From the NCBI RefSeq assembly GCF_014779765.1, contig NZ_JACXZA010000004.1, positions 496,001 through 560,000 of the forward strand: DNA of 64,000 nt. The letters are read 5' to 3'. Each line of letters begins with the position of its first letter. The stretch's first letter is position 1. A program made the translations under genes and the position numbers. Below are positions 1 to 8,087 of this stretch, piece after piece. This stretch comes from Paenibacillus terricola. Its GTDB lineage: Bacteria > Bacillota > Bacilli > Paenibacillales > Paenibacillaceae. The notes below the pieces were generated by a model. The model did not search any database, had not been told where the DNA came from, and was given only the letters and a program-made list of their open reading frames with translations.

Positions 1-6
1 AAGAAG

Positions 7-705
7 ATGAACATGGCGGTTGAATCGAATGAGCTGGATGTGCAATTGTCGAAAGCGACGAAGCGGGCGATCAAATTCATTCCCTTGTATGTGGCAGTGC
101 CTGTCCTGTTCGGCGTCGGTTTCACGTTGTCGGGCTACGCAATCGACTGGAAGGCGTTTGGACTTGGTGCGCTCGGATGGATCATTGCGTTATTCCTGAG
201 AGGACCGATCGGTGCAGCTGTCATGCGTTTGCCGCAGGAGCGCATGAAGGCGATCATGATTGCGTGCTCGGGTATTCTTGAGGAAATGACACGCGTAGTC
301 CTGCTGGCCCTTACGTCTTTCGGCTCGGCTTGGGCGCTCTCAATTGGTCAGGGGTGGGCGGCTGTTGAGGTGTCATACGTCATCATCCAGATTATCGCGA
401 TCTCCTCCTTGGCAGGCAGAACGGATGACAAAGCGATGCAAGCTAAGCAAATGCTAGAGGCGACCGGCAATCTGCAAGCAAGTCCGCTATGGGGCATTCT
501 GGAGAGAATCTGGGCTTCTGCGTTCCATATCGGCTGCACGTTAATCGTTGCTAGCTTCCCTTGGATGGTCATCGCCCTTGTACCGCTTCACAGCGGCATG
601 AACTGGGCTGGCGTGTGGCTTGCAACCAAGTCGATTCGAATGTCGAGCGTGGCCATTGCGATTGTGGGCATTACGCTGCTTATTACGGGGCTTACGTTGA
701 TGTAG
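7..705 (+). CDS. YhfC-like polytopic membrane protein (putative intramembrane peptidase family)
   Basis: This is a 232-residue integral membrane protein with about six hydrophobic segments. A membrane-embedded EExxR motif (Glu92, Glu93, Arg96) is followed by an ER pair (166-167) and a His in FHIG (His174). That arrangement resembles the YhfC/CPBP group of putative intramembrane glutamic or metallo-peptidases. The family is suggested by motif order only and the function is not established. The frame stays open to the window's left edge and no good ribosome site is visible, so the true start may lie upstream. A strong hairpin terminator follows, so it ends its transcription unit. Confidence 0.65.
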   Translation: MNMAVESNELDVQLSKATKRAIKFIPLYVAVPVLFGVGFTLSGYAIDWKAFGLGALGWIIALFLRGPIGAAVMRLPQERMKAIMIACSGILEEMTRVVLLALTSFGSAWALSIGQGWAAVEVSYVIIQIIAISSLAGRTDDKAMQAKQMLEATGNLQASPLWGILERIWASAFHIGCTLIVASFPWMVIALVPLHSGMNWAGVWLATKSIRMSSVAIAIVGITLLITGLTLM

Positions 706-752
706 CAGCGATCGGGTGGAACGTAAGCAACAGGAACGCATGTGCAGAATAC

Positions 753-795
753 AGCTCTTCCTTCACGCTGCATAGCGCTGCCGGAAGAGCTTTTT
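753..795 (+). terminator. Rho-independent terminator of the YhfC-like gene
   Basis: A 9-bp stem AGCTCTTCC/GGAAGAGCT encloses a loop with further pairing and is followed by five T residues. Confidence 0.8.
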
Positions 796-855
796 AATAT
801 GACGACGTTACAACGAACGTATCCCGGGCACATGTTATGGCTGTCCTTTACACAA

Positions 856-888
856 GAAAAAGAGCGATCACCATACTGGTGACCGCTC
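856..888 (-). terminator. Rho-independent terminator for the minus-strand small membrane protein
   Basis: Read on the minus strand, GAGCGGTCACC pairs with GGTGATCGCTC (one mismatch) and a run of five T follows. It lies about 75 nt past the stop codon of the minus-strand gene, which supports that gene being real. Confidence 0.75.
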
Positions 889-962
889 GAAGTAGGCGGG
901 TGGGACTTATCGGATCAGATGCCAAACATTCGGCAGGCAGTTCGGGGGAAATCAATGCTGCT

Positions 963-1226
963 TTACGTCTTGGATTGAAACGATTCCGCAAGTCCTCGTG
1001 CTCGTTCTTCATCCTGCTTGCGAACTTGCAGGGTGCGAACCTTGTCATCGCCGGTAAGCCTGGATTTGATGCCCTGTGACTTCAAGTACGCATACAAGCG
1101 GTCAACGAGGTCAATGCGTGTGTCGCTTTCGGTCTGAAGAATCGTCCAGCGCGAGCGCGATGCCGAGATAAGGACGATAATGATCGCCAGAACGATTACA
1201 ACTGTCGCACTCCACAGCCATACCAT
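963..1226 (-). CDS. Small single-pass membrane protein with DUF2007-like cytosolic domain
   Basis: The 87-residue product has one N-terminal membrane segment (about residues 2-24) and a cytosolic domain of about 55 residues. The domain pattern (VDRLYAYLKSQGI, then LQVRKQDEERARGL) resembles DUF2007-type putative signal-transducing ferredoxin/GlnB-fold domains; that resemblance is my inference. I chose the ATG because AGGTGG sits about 8 nt upstream. An in-frame GTG four codons earlier has a poorer site. It is transcribed alone, divergently from the DUF72 gene, and ends at its own terminator. Its role is unknown. Confidence 0.7.
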   Translation of the reverse strand: MVWLWSATVVIVLAIIIVLISASRSRWTILQTESDTRIDLVDRLYAYLKSQGIKSRLTGDDKVRTLQVRKQDEERARGLAESFQSKT

Positions 1227-1332
1227 GGGAAGCACCACCTTCGGACAATAGTAGGATGACGTTCTGATTCATTCTATTCGGCGGAATGGGCACACATGAC
1301 ATGCAAATGCCGCACAGTTTCCTCTAGTAAAC

Positions 1333-1362
1333 TTGAAAGGCCGCAATCGGTTCGAGTATATT
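1333..1362 (+). promoter_or_regulatory. Sigma-A promoter candidate for the DUF72/aldo-keto reductase pair
   Basis: TTGAAA and TATATT are separated by 18 nt, about 50 nt upstream of the start codon. Confidence 0.55.
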
Positions 1363-1412
1363 CATGGAAGGAATCCGTTCTGAATAGTTGGTGTTAGGGG
1401 AGGGAAGCGAAG

Positions 1413-2276
1413 ATGATCCAGATCGGACTTGCTGGCTGGGGCGATCATGATAAGCTGTATGCGGCGCCTGGCGCAGCGAAGAACAAACTGGGCGTCTATA
1501 GCAGCTTATTCCCTGCCGTTGAGGTGGACAGCACGTTTTATGCCGTTCAACCGGAGCGAACGCTCTCGAAGTGGACGAGCGAGACGCCAGCTGATTTTCA
1601 GTTCGTCGTCAAAGCCTATCAGGGCATGACCGGCCATACGCGCGACCGCATTCCTTTCCCAAGCGAAGGTGCGATGTTTAAGGCATTCCGCGAATCGCTG
1701 CAGCCGATGATAGAGGCGGACAAGCTAGCTGCAGCGCTGTTTCAATATCCGCCATGGTTTGATTGCACGCGAGACAATGTAAGAGTGGTACGAGAAGCGA
1801 GAGCGCGGATGGCGGGCATCCCGTGCATGCTCGAGTTCCGGCATCGGAGCTGGTTCGAACCTGACATGCAGGAGCGGACGCTTGATTATATGAGGCGGGA
1901 CGATTGGATTCACAGCGTCTGCGACGAGCCGCAGATCGGCGCAGGATGTGTTCCGATTGTCGAGGCCGCGACTGATGAGAAACTGACGCTCGTTCGATTT
2001 CATGGCAGGCATGCCGAGGGCTGGCTGTCAGGCAACGCGCCGAACTGGCGCGATGTCCGCTATCTATACCGGTACAGTGAAGCCGAACTTGCCGAGTGGG
2101 CAGAACGTCTCCTCCGATTGGAGCGGCTCTCGGAGCGGGTAATCGTTATTTTTAACAACAACTCAGGCGGAGATGCGGCGGATAACGCCCGTCAGCTTAT
2201 GGCGATGCTCGGACAACCCGTGCCGCCGCTGCCGAAGCCGGAGGAGCCGGACGCGGAGCAGCTTAGTTTGTTCTAG
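1413..2276 (+). CDS. DUF72 family protein (YecE-like)
   Basis: This is a 287-residue cytosolic protein of the DUF72 (YecE/YunF) family, a TIM-barrel-like family of unknown biochemical function. Family features seen are the N-terminal IQIGLAGW, the VEVDSTFYAV strand, the FVVKAYQGMTGH segment, the LEFRHRSWF stretch and the late FNNNSGGDAADNA motif. Length is close to the usual 240-290. The start has a strong purine-rich site (AGGGGAGGG). An aldo/keto reductase follows after 51 nt and is probably co-transcribed. Confidence 0.9.
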   Translation: MIQIGLAGWGDHDKLYAAPGAAKNKLGVYSSLFPAVEVDSTFYAVQPERTLSKWTSETPADFQFVVKAYQGMTGHTRDRIPFPSEGAMFKAFRESLQPMIEADKLAAALFQYPPWFDCTRDNVRVVREARARMAGIPCMLEFRHRSWFEPDMQERTLDYMRRDDWIHSVCDEPQIGAGCVPIVEAATDEKLTLVRFHGRHAEGWLSGNAPNWRDVRYLYRYSEAELAEWAERLLRLERLSERVIVIFNNNSGGDAADNARQLMAMLGQPVPPLPKPEEPDAEQLSLF

Positions 2277-2327
2277 CGGTCCGGCATTGCGTAAAGGACT
2301 ACATACATGAATGGGAGATGGACAACG

Positions 2328-3158
2328 ATGAGCATTCCGAAGCATATTGCAGATACAGCAACGCTGAACAATGGCGTTCGCATGCCTTGGCTTGGACTTG
2401 GCGTCTGGCAGGCGCAAGACGGGGAGCAAGTCGTGAACGCGATTCACGCTGCCGTCGAGATCGGATACCGCAGTATCGATACGGCTTCCTTCTACCACAA
2501 TGAAGAAGGTGTTGGCCGTGCGATCCGGGAGTGCGGCATTAACCGGGATGAGCTGTTCGTAACGACGAAGGTGTGGAACGATGACCAAGGCTACGACGCG
2601 ACGTTGAAGGCATTCGAGATCAGCCGCAGCAAGCTGGGGCTTGATGTCATTGATCTGTATCTGGTGCACTGGCCAGTGACGGGCAAGTTCGTGGATACAT
2701 ACCGCGCCCTGGAGAAGCTGTATCGGGATGGCAGCGTGCGAGCGATCGGCGTCAGTAACTTCCTGGAGCCGCAGCTTAAGGAGTTGCTCGCGAACTGTGA
2801 AGTGGTGCCTGCGGTTAATCAGATCGAGTTCCATCCGCTGCTGACACAGCCATCGCTGCAGACGTTGTGCCGGGAGAAGGGGATTCAGCTTGAGGCATGG
2901 AGCCCGCTTATGCAGGGCAACCTTGATCAGCCGCTGCTGACGGAGCTGGCAGACAAATACGGCAAATCGCCGGCGCAAATTATTCTTCGTTGGGATCTGC
3001 AGCGTGGCGTGATGACGATTCCGAAGTCGGTGACGCCGTCGCGTCTCGCGGAGAACGCGGCAATATTCGATTGGGCGCTGACGGAAGAGGATGCAGCCGC
3101 AATCGATGCCCTCGATGAAGGACGCCGCTTCGGTCCAGACCCTCTAACGTTCGTTTAG
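2328..3158 (+). CDS. Aldo/keto reductase (YvgN/YtbE type)
   Basis: This NADPH-dependent carbonyl reductase has the full catalytic tetrad: Asp51 and Tyr56 (IDTASFYHNE), Lys81 (TTKVW) and His114 (LVHWP). The 276-residue length and the signatures GVSNF, VNQIEFHP and IPKS are typical of the AKR superfamily, close to the B. subtilis YvgN/YtbE methylglyoxal and aldehyde reductases. I prefer the ATG giving MSIPKH because homologues start this way. An in-frame ATG seven codons earlier also has an AAAGGA site and cannot be excluded. The physiological substrate is not deducible from sequence. Confidence 0.9.
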   Translation: MSIPKHIADTATLNNGVRMPWLGLGVWQAQDGEQVVNAIHAAVEIGYRSIDTASFYHNEEGVGRAIRECGINRDELFVTTKVWNDDQGYDATLKAFEISRSKLGLDVIDLYLVHWPVTGKFVDTYRALEKLYRDGSVRAIGVSNFLEPQLKELLANCEVVPAVNQIEFHPLLTQPSLQTLCREKGIQLEAWSPLMQGNLDQPLLTELADKYGKSPAQIILRWDLQRGVMTIPKSVTPSRLAENAAIFDWALTEEDAAAIDALDEGRRFGPDPLTFV

Positions 3159-3224
3159 GATTTGGTGCGCGGCCAACTCGCATATTACAGGCGTTGTGGA
3201 AGCACCATATAGGTTGCCGCCGGC

Positions 3225-3259
3225 TTGACAGAGTTAACTGTAACTGATATCATTACAGT
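3225..3259 (+). promoter_or_regulatory. Promoter with overlapping inverted-repeat operator before the Rrf2 gene
   Basis: A consensus TTGACA is followed after 17 nt by TATCAT. An inverted repeat ACTGTAA-N9-TTACAGT spans the spacer and the -10 element, where a bound regulator would block polymerase. Autoregulation by the Rrf2 protein encoded just downstream is the simplest reading (inference). Confidence 0.65.
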
Positions 3260-3283
3260 ATGAAGCGGGGTGGCAACCAGTAA

Positions 3284-3712
3284 ATGAACAGCGAATTTAC
3301 GATAGCCGTACACAGTCTGGTTTATTTGGCTTATTTGCCTGATGGTATGGCCTCAAGCGAGATGTTGGCCGATAATGTCGGCACGCATTCCGCACGGATC
3401 CGCAAGGTAATGAGCATTCTGCGCAAGTCAGGATACGTTGCGACGCGCGAAGGCGCGGGCGGCGGATATCGACTTACAGCGGAGCCTGACAAGGTAACGC
3501 TTGGCGATATTTATCGCGTCATGGCTCTAGGGTCGCTCATGCCGAGCTGGTGCTCAGGCAACCCAGACATGGATTGTGTTGTCGGATCGAACATGAAGGA
3601 AGTCATGTTCGGCATCTTCTGCACCGCAGAGAAGCATCTGGAGTCTCATTTTGACGCCATTACGATTCGTGATGTGCTCGGACAGATTCGGGAATGCAGC
3701 GACTGCGGGTGA
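3284..3712 (+). CDS. Rrf2 family transcriptional regulator, cysteine-rich
   Basis: The 142-residue DNA-binding regulator has an N-terminal winged helix; the Rrf2 signature (LRKSGYV...REGAGGGYRL) lies around residues 46-64. Cysteines occur at 90, 98, 113, 138 and 141. The Cys90-x7-Cys98 spacing resembles the first pair in NsrR, but the third Cys is displaced, so an IscR/NsrR-type Fe-S site is uncertain; a disulphide redox switch is an alternative. Thioredoxin is encoded 89 nt downstream, which fits a thiol-redox role (inference). The promoter carries a likely autoregulatory operator. Confidence 0.85.
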   Translation: MNSEFTIAVHSLVYLAYLPDGMASSEMLADNVGTHSARIRKVMSILRKSGYVATREGAGGGYRLTAEPDKVTLGDIYRVMALGSLMPSWCSGNPDMDCVVGSNMKEVMFGIFCTAEKHLESHFDAITIRDVLGQIRECSDCG

Positions 3713-3801
3713 CGAGAGGCGCGGCCGGCGGCTGAAGGAATAAGCGGTATGACGGGTAACCCCCATTCCATACAAGATATCAAGGAGAGGAATGATACAA
3801 T

Positions 3802-4113
3802 ATGGCAGTTACATTGACTAAAGAAAACTTCACGCAAAGCATCGAGAACGGCGTGTCCCTCGTAGATTTCTGGGCGCCATGGTGCGGCCCTTGCAAAATG
3901 CAGCTTCCTATCGTTGAGGAGCTCGCAACGGAGCTTGAAGGTCAAGCTACGATCGGCAAAATCAACGTTGACGAACAACCTGAACTGGCTTCCCAATTCG
4001 GCGTAATGAGCATCCCGACGCTGATCCTGTTCAAGGACGGCCAGCCGGTCGACAAGCTCGTTGGTCTTCAATCCAAAGATTCGCTGAAAACGAGAATTTC
4101 GAACAACCTGTAA
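3802..4113 (+). CDS. trxA: Thioredoxin
   Basis: This 103-residue cytosolic disulphide reductase has the canonical active site WCGPC (Trp27-Cys31) and the cis-proline loop SIPT (Pro72). Length matches single-domain thioredoxins. A good ribosome site (AAGGAGAGG) precedes the start. It would be recycled by thioredoxin reductase encoded elsewhere. It follows the Rrf2 regulator in the same direction and ends at a strong terminator, so it may be read from the same promoter or from one in the 89-nt gap. Confidence 0.96.
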   Translation: MAVTLTKENFTQSIENGVSLVDFWAPWCGPCKMQLPIVEELATELEGQATIGKINVDEQPELASQFGVMSIPTLILFKDGQPVDKLVGLQSKDSLKTRISNNL

Positions 4114-4143
4114 GGTTGACGTATTCCGCATAGCATCAGCAAG

Positions 4144-4185
4144 AACCTTCATTTTGCTCGCAAGAGCAGAGTGGAGGTTTTTTTT
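4144..4185 (+). terminator. Rho-independent terminator after trxA
   Basis: A 16-bp stem with several G-T pairs and a GCAA tetraloop is followed by eight T residues. Confidence 0.85.
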
Positions 4186-4304
4186 GTGTAAAAAATTACG
4201 TGGTTTCCAGCAACTATTTCCACCTATCTCGCGTTGAAATAATCAGATTGGAACGTAAAGCGGTTATTTCCAGCGGTACCGATAATACGGGAGGGGAAAT
4301 GTTA

Positions 4305-6698
4305 ATGTCCACGAAGTCCAATAAGAATAAGAAGCGGGCGATGCGCTCGCGTAAGCTCGTTGCACTGGCAACAGCTGCAGCGCTAACGCTGTCACTGCCT
4401 GCAGGCGCATTCGCAGCGACGAATGCCTCAGCGTCAACGTCGGCTGTGAGCTCTGATGCAGCCGTTTCAACTACATCATCAGCAGAAGGGATCCCAACGG
4501 TCGATCCAGTTAATGTCAAGCTTGATGCGGCGATCACGAAGTCGCAAGCGATTGCGCTCGCTCAGAAATATGTCAGCATCCCAGCAACCTATAAACTTCA
4601 AAGCGCGAGCTTGTCTTCGTCCTTCCGCACGAGCGGCCTGTACAGCGTGTGGAGCTTGAGCTATACGTATCAAGTGAAGGAGCGTACGCTCGGCAATATC
4701 AATGTGACGATCGATGCGGATAACGGCGAGTTGATCGGCTATAACAGCAATACGGATACGTCGAATGTGAAGCCTGTATATCCGCCGAAGGTTGACCGTG
4801 ATCAGGCGGCTAAGGTGGCGCAATCGTTCATAGCGAAGGTCGCTGCCGCTTACAAGGATCAAGTTCAGTTGGATCCGTATATTGGCGTGGATGAGAAGCC
4901 TCCGTTGACGGGGCAGGTTGTTCATACGATCCGATTCGACCGAATCGTGAACGGCATTCCATTCGTCGAGAACTACATCGATATGCAGGTGGACGGCGAA
5001 GGGCATGTGCTCAGCTTCAACCGCTATTGGGACAGCTCCGTCACGTTTGATAAAGCTGCTGCTGCAATCTCAAGCGACGATGCAGCCGTTAAGCTGCAAG
5101 CCGCATTGAAACCAACGCTCGGGTACATCATTCCTTATCAAATGAAGCCGCGCAAACCGTTGCTCGTCTACAACGGTGCACCTGTCGCCATTTCTGCGAT
5201 CACAGGCGAGAAAGTGGGCAATTCGGTCGCGCCGGCTAAGGAGACGCAGGTTAGCGCGAAGCCGCTTGGCAATAAGCCATCGGCAAATGGATCGTTGACG
5301 AAGGAGCAGGCAGCAGCTAGGGTTGATGCGGCATTCGGCATACCGAAGGATGCGAAACTCACGGACTCCCAGTACGGCGAATACGCGGATGAATCGACGG
5401 GCAAGAACAGTTCCTATTGGTCGCTTTCTTATTCCGTGGACAATGCTGACGGGAAGAACGTGCGGTCCATCTACGCGCAGGTCGATGCGCAAACAGGTGA
5501 AATTCGCAATTACTCGGGTTATAACTCGGCGAATACAGGATCAGGCGTATCATACGCCGCTGCTCGCACGAAGGCGATTGAGGTGCTTGGCCAACAACTC
5601 GGATGGCTCGCGGACCAATATTACCTCATGGAGTATGATACGTCCAACTATGAAGGCAAGAAGCCGGAACAGATCGGCAGCTACTACTTTAATGCGATTC
5701 GTAAAGTGAACGGCGTGCCCGTTGACAGCGAGTCTGTACAAGTATCGATTAATGCATACGATGGTTCGGTCGAGAATTATTGGTCGAATACGTCCGGCTT
5801 CGAATATCCAGCCACGGCGCCTGTTGTTATTGGAGACGAGAAGGCTGCGGATGCTTGGATGGATTATTACCGTGTCCAACTGACGTATCAATCGGATTAT
5901 AACTACTATTGGGACGGACAGCCGATTCCAATTGAGAAATATAAGGTTCTGATTGCGGCTGGCGAGATTAAGCCGGATGAGGTGAAATCGAAGGGCGAAG
6001 CGAAGCTGGTATACCAACTCGTGCCGCGGTATAACCTCGACGAGAACGTGACGCTTGATGCAGTAACGGGTAAGTGGATTAATTCCAATGACGGTACGGT
6101 AACGACGCTGGCGCGTCAGACAGCGACCGACATTGAAGGCCACTGGGCACAGCGTGAGTTGGAGCTGATGGTTGCGTACAAAGCGCTTGATCTGCAGGAT
6201 GGCAAAGTAAATCCGAATGCCGTCATTACGCGCGGCGAGATGATCAAGATGCTGGTCCTTGCGATGAATCAAGGCACGCCGATTTACTACGCATCGGATT
6301 CGAAGGCAGCAGCCTCCTTCAGCGATGTTGCAACGAGTTCCAACTATTTCGCATACGTGGAGACGGCTGTTCAGCAGCAGTTGATCGATGTAGGCGACGG
6401 CACGTTTAATCCAGAGGGTAAAGTGGACCGCGAGGAAATGGCGGAGCTCATCGTGCGTGCGCTGGGCTACAATCCGCTTGCCGAGCATGACAATTTGTTC
6501 AACATTGCATTCTCGGATGCGGCGAAGGTCGAACAGAAAGGGCAGGCTGCAATTGCCGTTGGCCTTGGCATTATGTCGCTGCAGAATGGCAAGTTCCTGC
6601 CGGAGCGTCAGGTGACGCGAGCAGAAGCGGCGACGGCATTCTTCCGCTTCCTGCAGGTGAAGGCCGATCTGAAGGAAGCGCCGCTGCGCGATAAGTAA
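4305..6698 (+). CDS. Secreted YcdB/PepSY-type protein with three SLH domains
   Basis: This 797-residue exported protein begins with a basic region and a signal peptide cleaved near GAFA-ATNA. The body holds repeated PepSY/YcdB-like modules (for example SKSQAIALAQKYV, TKEQAAARVDAAFG, and recurrent DxxxGE(I/L) turns), a fold found in protease propeptides and putative peptidase regulators. Three SLH repeats start near residues 608, 670 and 734 and would anchor it to pyruvylated secondary cell-wall polymer. I chose the second of two close ATGs because GGAGGGG lies too near the first. It is flanked by terminators, so it is monocistronic. A role in cell-surface assembly or protease control is inference. 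Confidence 0.85.
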   Translation: MSTKSNKNKKRAMRSRKLVALATAAALTLSLPAGAFAATNASASTSAVSSDAAVSTTSSAEGIPTVDPVNVKLDAAITKSQAIALAQKYVSIPATYKLQSASLSSSFRTSGLYSVWSLSYTYQVKERTLGNINVTIDADNGELIGYNSNTDTSNVKPVYPPKVDRDQAAKVAQSFIAKVAAAYKDQVQLDPYIGVDEKPPLTGQVVHTIRFDRIVNGIPFVENYIDMQVDGEGHVLSFNRYWDSSVTFDKAAAAISSDDAAVKLQAALKPTLGYIIPYQMKPRKPLLVYNGAPVAISAITGEKVGNSVAPAKETQVSAKPLGNKPSANGSLTKEQAAARVDAAFGIPKDAKLTDSQYGEYADESTGKNSSYWSLSYSVDNADGKNVRSIYAQVDAQTGEIRNYSGYNSANTGSGVSYAAARTKAIEVLGQQLGWLADQYYLMEYDTSNYEGKKPEQIGSYYFNAIRKVNGVPVDSESVQVSINAYDGSVENYWSNTSGFEYPATAPVVIGDEKAADAWMDYYRVQLTYQSDYNYYWDGQPIPIEKYKVLIAAGEIKPDEVKSKGEAKLVYQLVPRYNLDENVTLDAVTGKWINSNDGTVTTLARQTATDIEGHWAQRELELMVAYKALDLQDGKVNPNAVITRGEMIKMLVLAMNQGTPIYYASDSKAAASFSDVATSSNYFAYVETAVQQQLIDVGDGTFNPEGKVDREEMAELIVRALGYNPLAEHDNLFNIAFSDAAKVEQKGQAAIAVGLGIMSLQNGKFLPERQVTRAEAATAFFRFLQVKADLKEAPLRDK

Positions 6699-6737
6699 GA
6701 CGAAGTCGAAGGCGAATGAATCAGGCTTGGCAAAATG

Positions 6738-6776
6738 AATCCCCGCTTGCAGCATTGTTGCCGCAGCGGGGATTTT
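6738..6776. terminator. Bidirectional terminator between convergent genes
   Basis: The stem AATCCCCGCT/AGCGGGGATT has T-rich flanks on both strands (ATTTTG on plus, ATTCATTTT on minus). It separates the SLH protein gene from the convergent small gene. Confidence 0.7.
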
Positions 6777-6844
6777 GCGTGAGCAGCAGGTTTATCCACT
6801 AAGATGAAAAGCATTGCGCCACCGTAGTGACGTCGCGTTCGTTA

Positions 6845-6988
6845 CTAATCGGACTTCTTCTTTTTGCCGGAAAAGTTTGTGACGGATTTCGTATCTTCAA
6901 TCGTATCGTTGACGAACGCCATATCCTGATTTTTGGCCTTCATATTCGTCGTTCCTTTGTAGTTGCCTTTATGCGATTGGTTTTCCAT
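6845..6988 (-). CDS. 47-residue hydrophilic protein, possible small spore protein
   Basis: This very short gene has a strong ribosome site (AAGGGAGGTG) and ends KKKKSD. The product is hydrophilic and rich in Lys, Asn, Asp and Thr, with no membrane segment or known domain. A sigma-G-like promoter (AGAATG-N17-GATACTA) sits immediately upstream, and the size and composition resemble minor small acid-soluble spore proteins. I found no specific family signature, so spore location is inference. A longer upstream reading of this frame (to 7057) lacks a ribosome site. Confidence 0.55.
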   Translation of the reverse strand: MENQSHKGNYKGTTNMKAKNQDMAFVNDTIEDTKSVTNFSGKKKKSD

Positions 6989-7013
6989 TGGTTTGTCGCA
7001 CCTCCCTTTCGGG

Positions 7014-7043
7014 TAGTATCCCCTGTGTACCCTGGGACATTCT
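7014..7043 (-). promoter_or_regulatory. Sigma-G-like promoter candidate for the 47-residue protein
   Basis: On the minus strand AGAATG (consensus TGAATA) and GATACTA (consensus CATACTA) are 17 nt apart. The start point would fall only a few bases before the ribosome site, which is tight but possible. Confidence 0.4.
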
Positions 7044-7080
7044 AAGTACAATGACAATGGAGCGAAGGAGGGACGCGGGC

Positions 7081-7989
7081 ATGGGACAACGGATCAGAGC
7101 GGGACGAAGAATGCTGCTGGTTGGCACTGCGTGCATAACATTGATGATGACAATAGCTTGTTCGCCCGGCAAGAAGGAGGAAGCATCGACTTCTGGCGAT
7201 GCATCGAAGCTGCAGCAGCAGCTTGAACAGGCGGCTGAGGCGGCAGCGAAGCCTGCAACCTGGACCATAACGATGAAGCTGAGCCAGAATCTGGATGAAG
7301 AAACGATGAATATGACGACGACAGGTGACGTCGTGCGTGAGCCGCTTCAGATGAAACAGTCGATTCAATCGGAGTACGAAGGCGAGAAGTCGAAGATGGA
7401 GACCATTTTGACACCGGATGGGTACTACATGCATGACTTGGCGACGGATGATTGGACCAAGATGGCAGCTTCGGCTATTCCGCAGGTGAAGCAGACGTTA
7501 TCGGATTATCAAGTGAAGCCGTCAGAGCCGTTGAAACGGCTGGAAGTGTCCTCTGCACAATTGAAAGGCAGTACGAATACGGCAGGTCAGCTTCAATATG
7601 ACTACACGGGGGACGGAACGGATGCAGGGGCCAAGGCCATTATAGACGATGTGCTGCGCGGTACGTTCGGCGGCGGAACGATGACGAAAGAGGTTGCGGA
7701 TACGATTAAGGTGAACAGCTTCACTTATCAGCTGACGACGGATGCGACGACGAAGCTTCCGATGGATGTGAAGATGGCGATGGTGCTGTCGATCGAGTTT
7801 GAGAAGGGACATCCAACGACGCTTAACCAGACGCTTGATATTACGTACAGCGGCTGGGATGGCGGCCAGACGGTTACGGTGCCGGAGGCAGCCAAGAAGG
7901 CGGAAGAGATTACGCCGCCGACGCAGGATCTTATCGATGAACTGCAGCGTCTGCAGGATGAAATGGGGCAGCAGACTCCTGCTTCGTAA
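7081..7989 (+). CDS. DUF6612-like lipoprotein
   Basis: The 302-residue exported lipoprotein has a basic N-terminus, a hydrophobic stretch and a lipobox ending IAC followed by SPGKKEE. The mature part is an LppX/LolA-like beta-sheet domain of the DUF6612 type: a leading helix with Gln/Ala-rich residues, TWTITMKLSQ, MKQSIQSEYEG, and VNSFTYQLTTDATTKLPMDV. Such proteins are thought to bind lipids or sense envelope state; this one's function is unknown. The start is set by AAGGAGGG eight nt upstream; an earlier in-frame start would overlap the divergent small gene's promoter. It is probably monocistronic. Confidence 0.85.
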   Translation: MGQRIRAGRRMLLVGTACITLMMTIACSPGKKEEASTSGDASKLQQQLEQAAEAAAKPATWTITMKLSQNLDEETMNMTTTGDVVREPLQMKQSIQSEYEGEKSKMETILTPDGYYMHDLATDDWTKMAASAIPQVKQTLSDYQVKPSEPLKRLEVSSAQLKGSTNTAGQLQYDYTGDGTDAGAKAIIDDVLRGTFGGGTMTKEVADTIKVNSFTYQLTTDATTKLPMDVKMAMVLSIEFEKGHPTTLNQTLDITYSGWDGGQTVTVPEAAKKAEEITPPTQDLIDELQRLQDEMGQQTPAS

Positions 7990-8020
7990 GGCTGGTATAC
8001 GGGCAGTCGGCGGTAGAAGC

Positions 8021-8049
8021 TTTCCATGTGCGGCGTGCTGCGGTATAAT
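8021..8049 (+). promoter_or_regulatory. Sigma-A promoter candidate for ychF
   Basis: TTTCCA and a perfect TATAAT are 17 nt apart, about 40 nt before the ychF start. Confidence 0.55.
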
Positions 8050-8087
8050 GTCCAATATTGATAAGAGATTAGGAGTTGTTGTGCGTC

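Noticed and set aside
6827-7045. 72-codon hydrophobic plus-strand frame opposite the 47-residue gene
   Set aside because: It lacks a ribosome site, whereas the minus-strand frame has a strong one and a plausible promoter.
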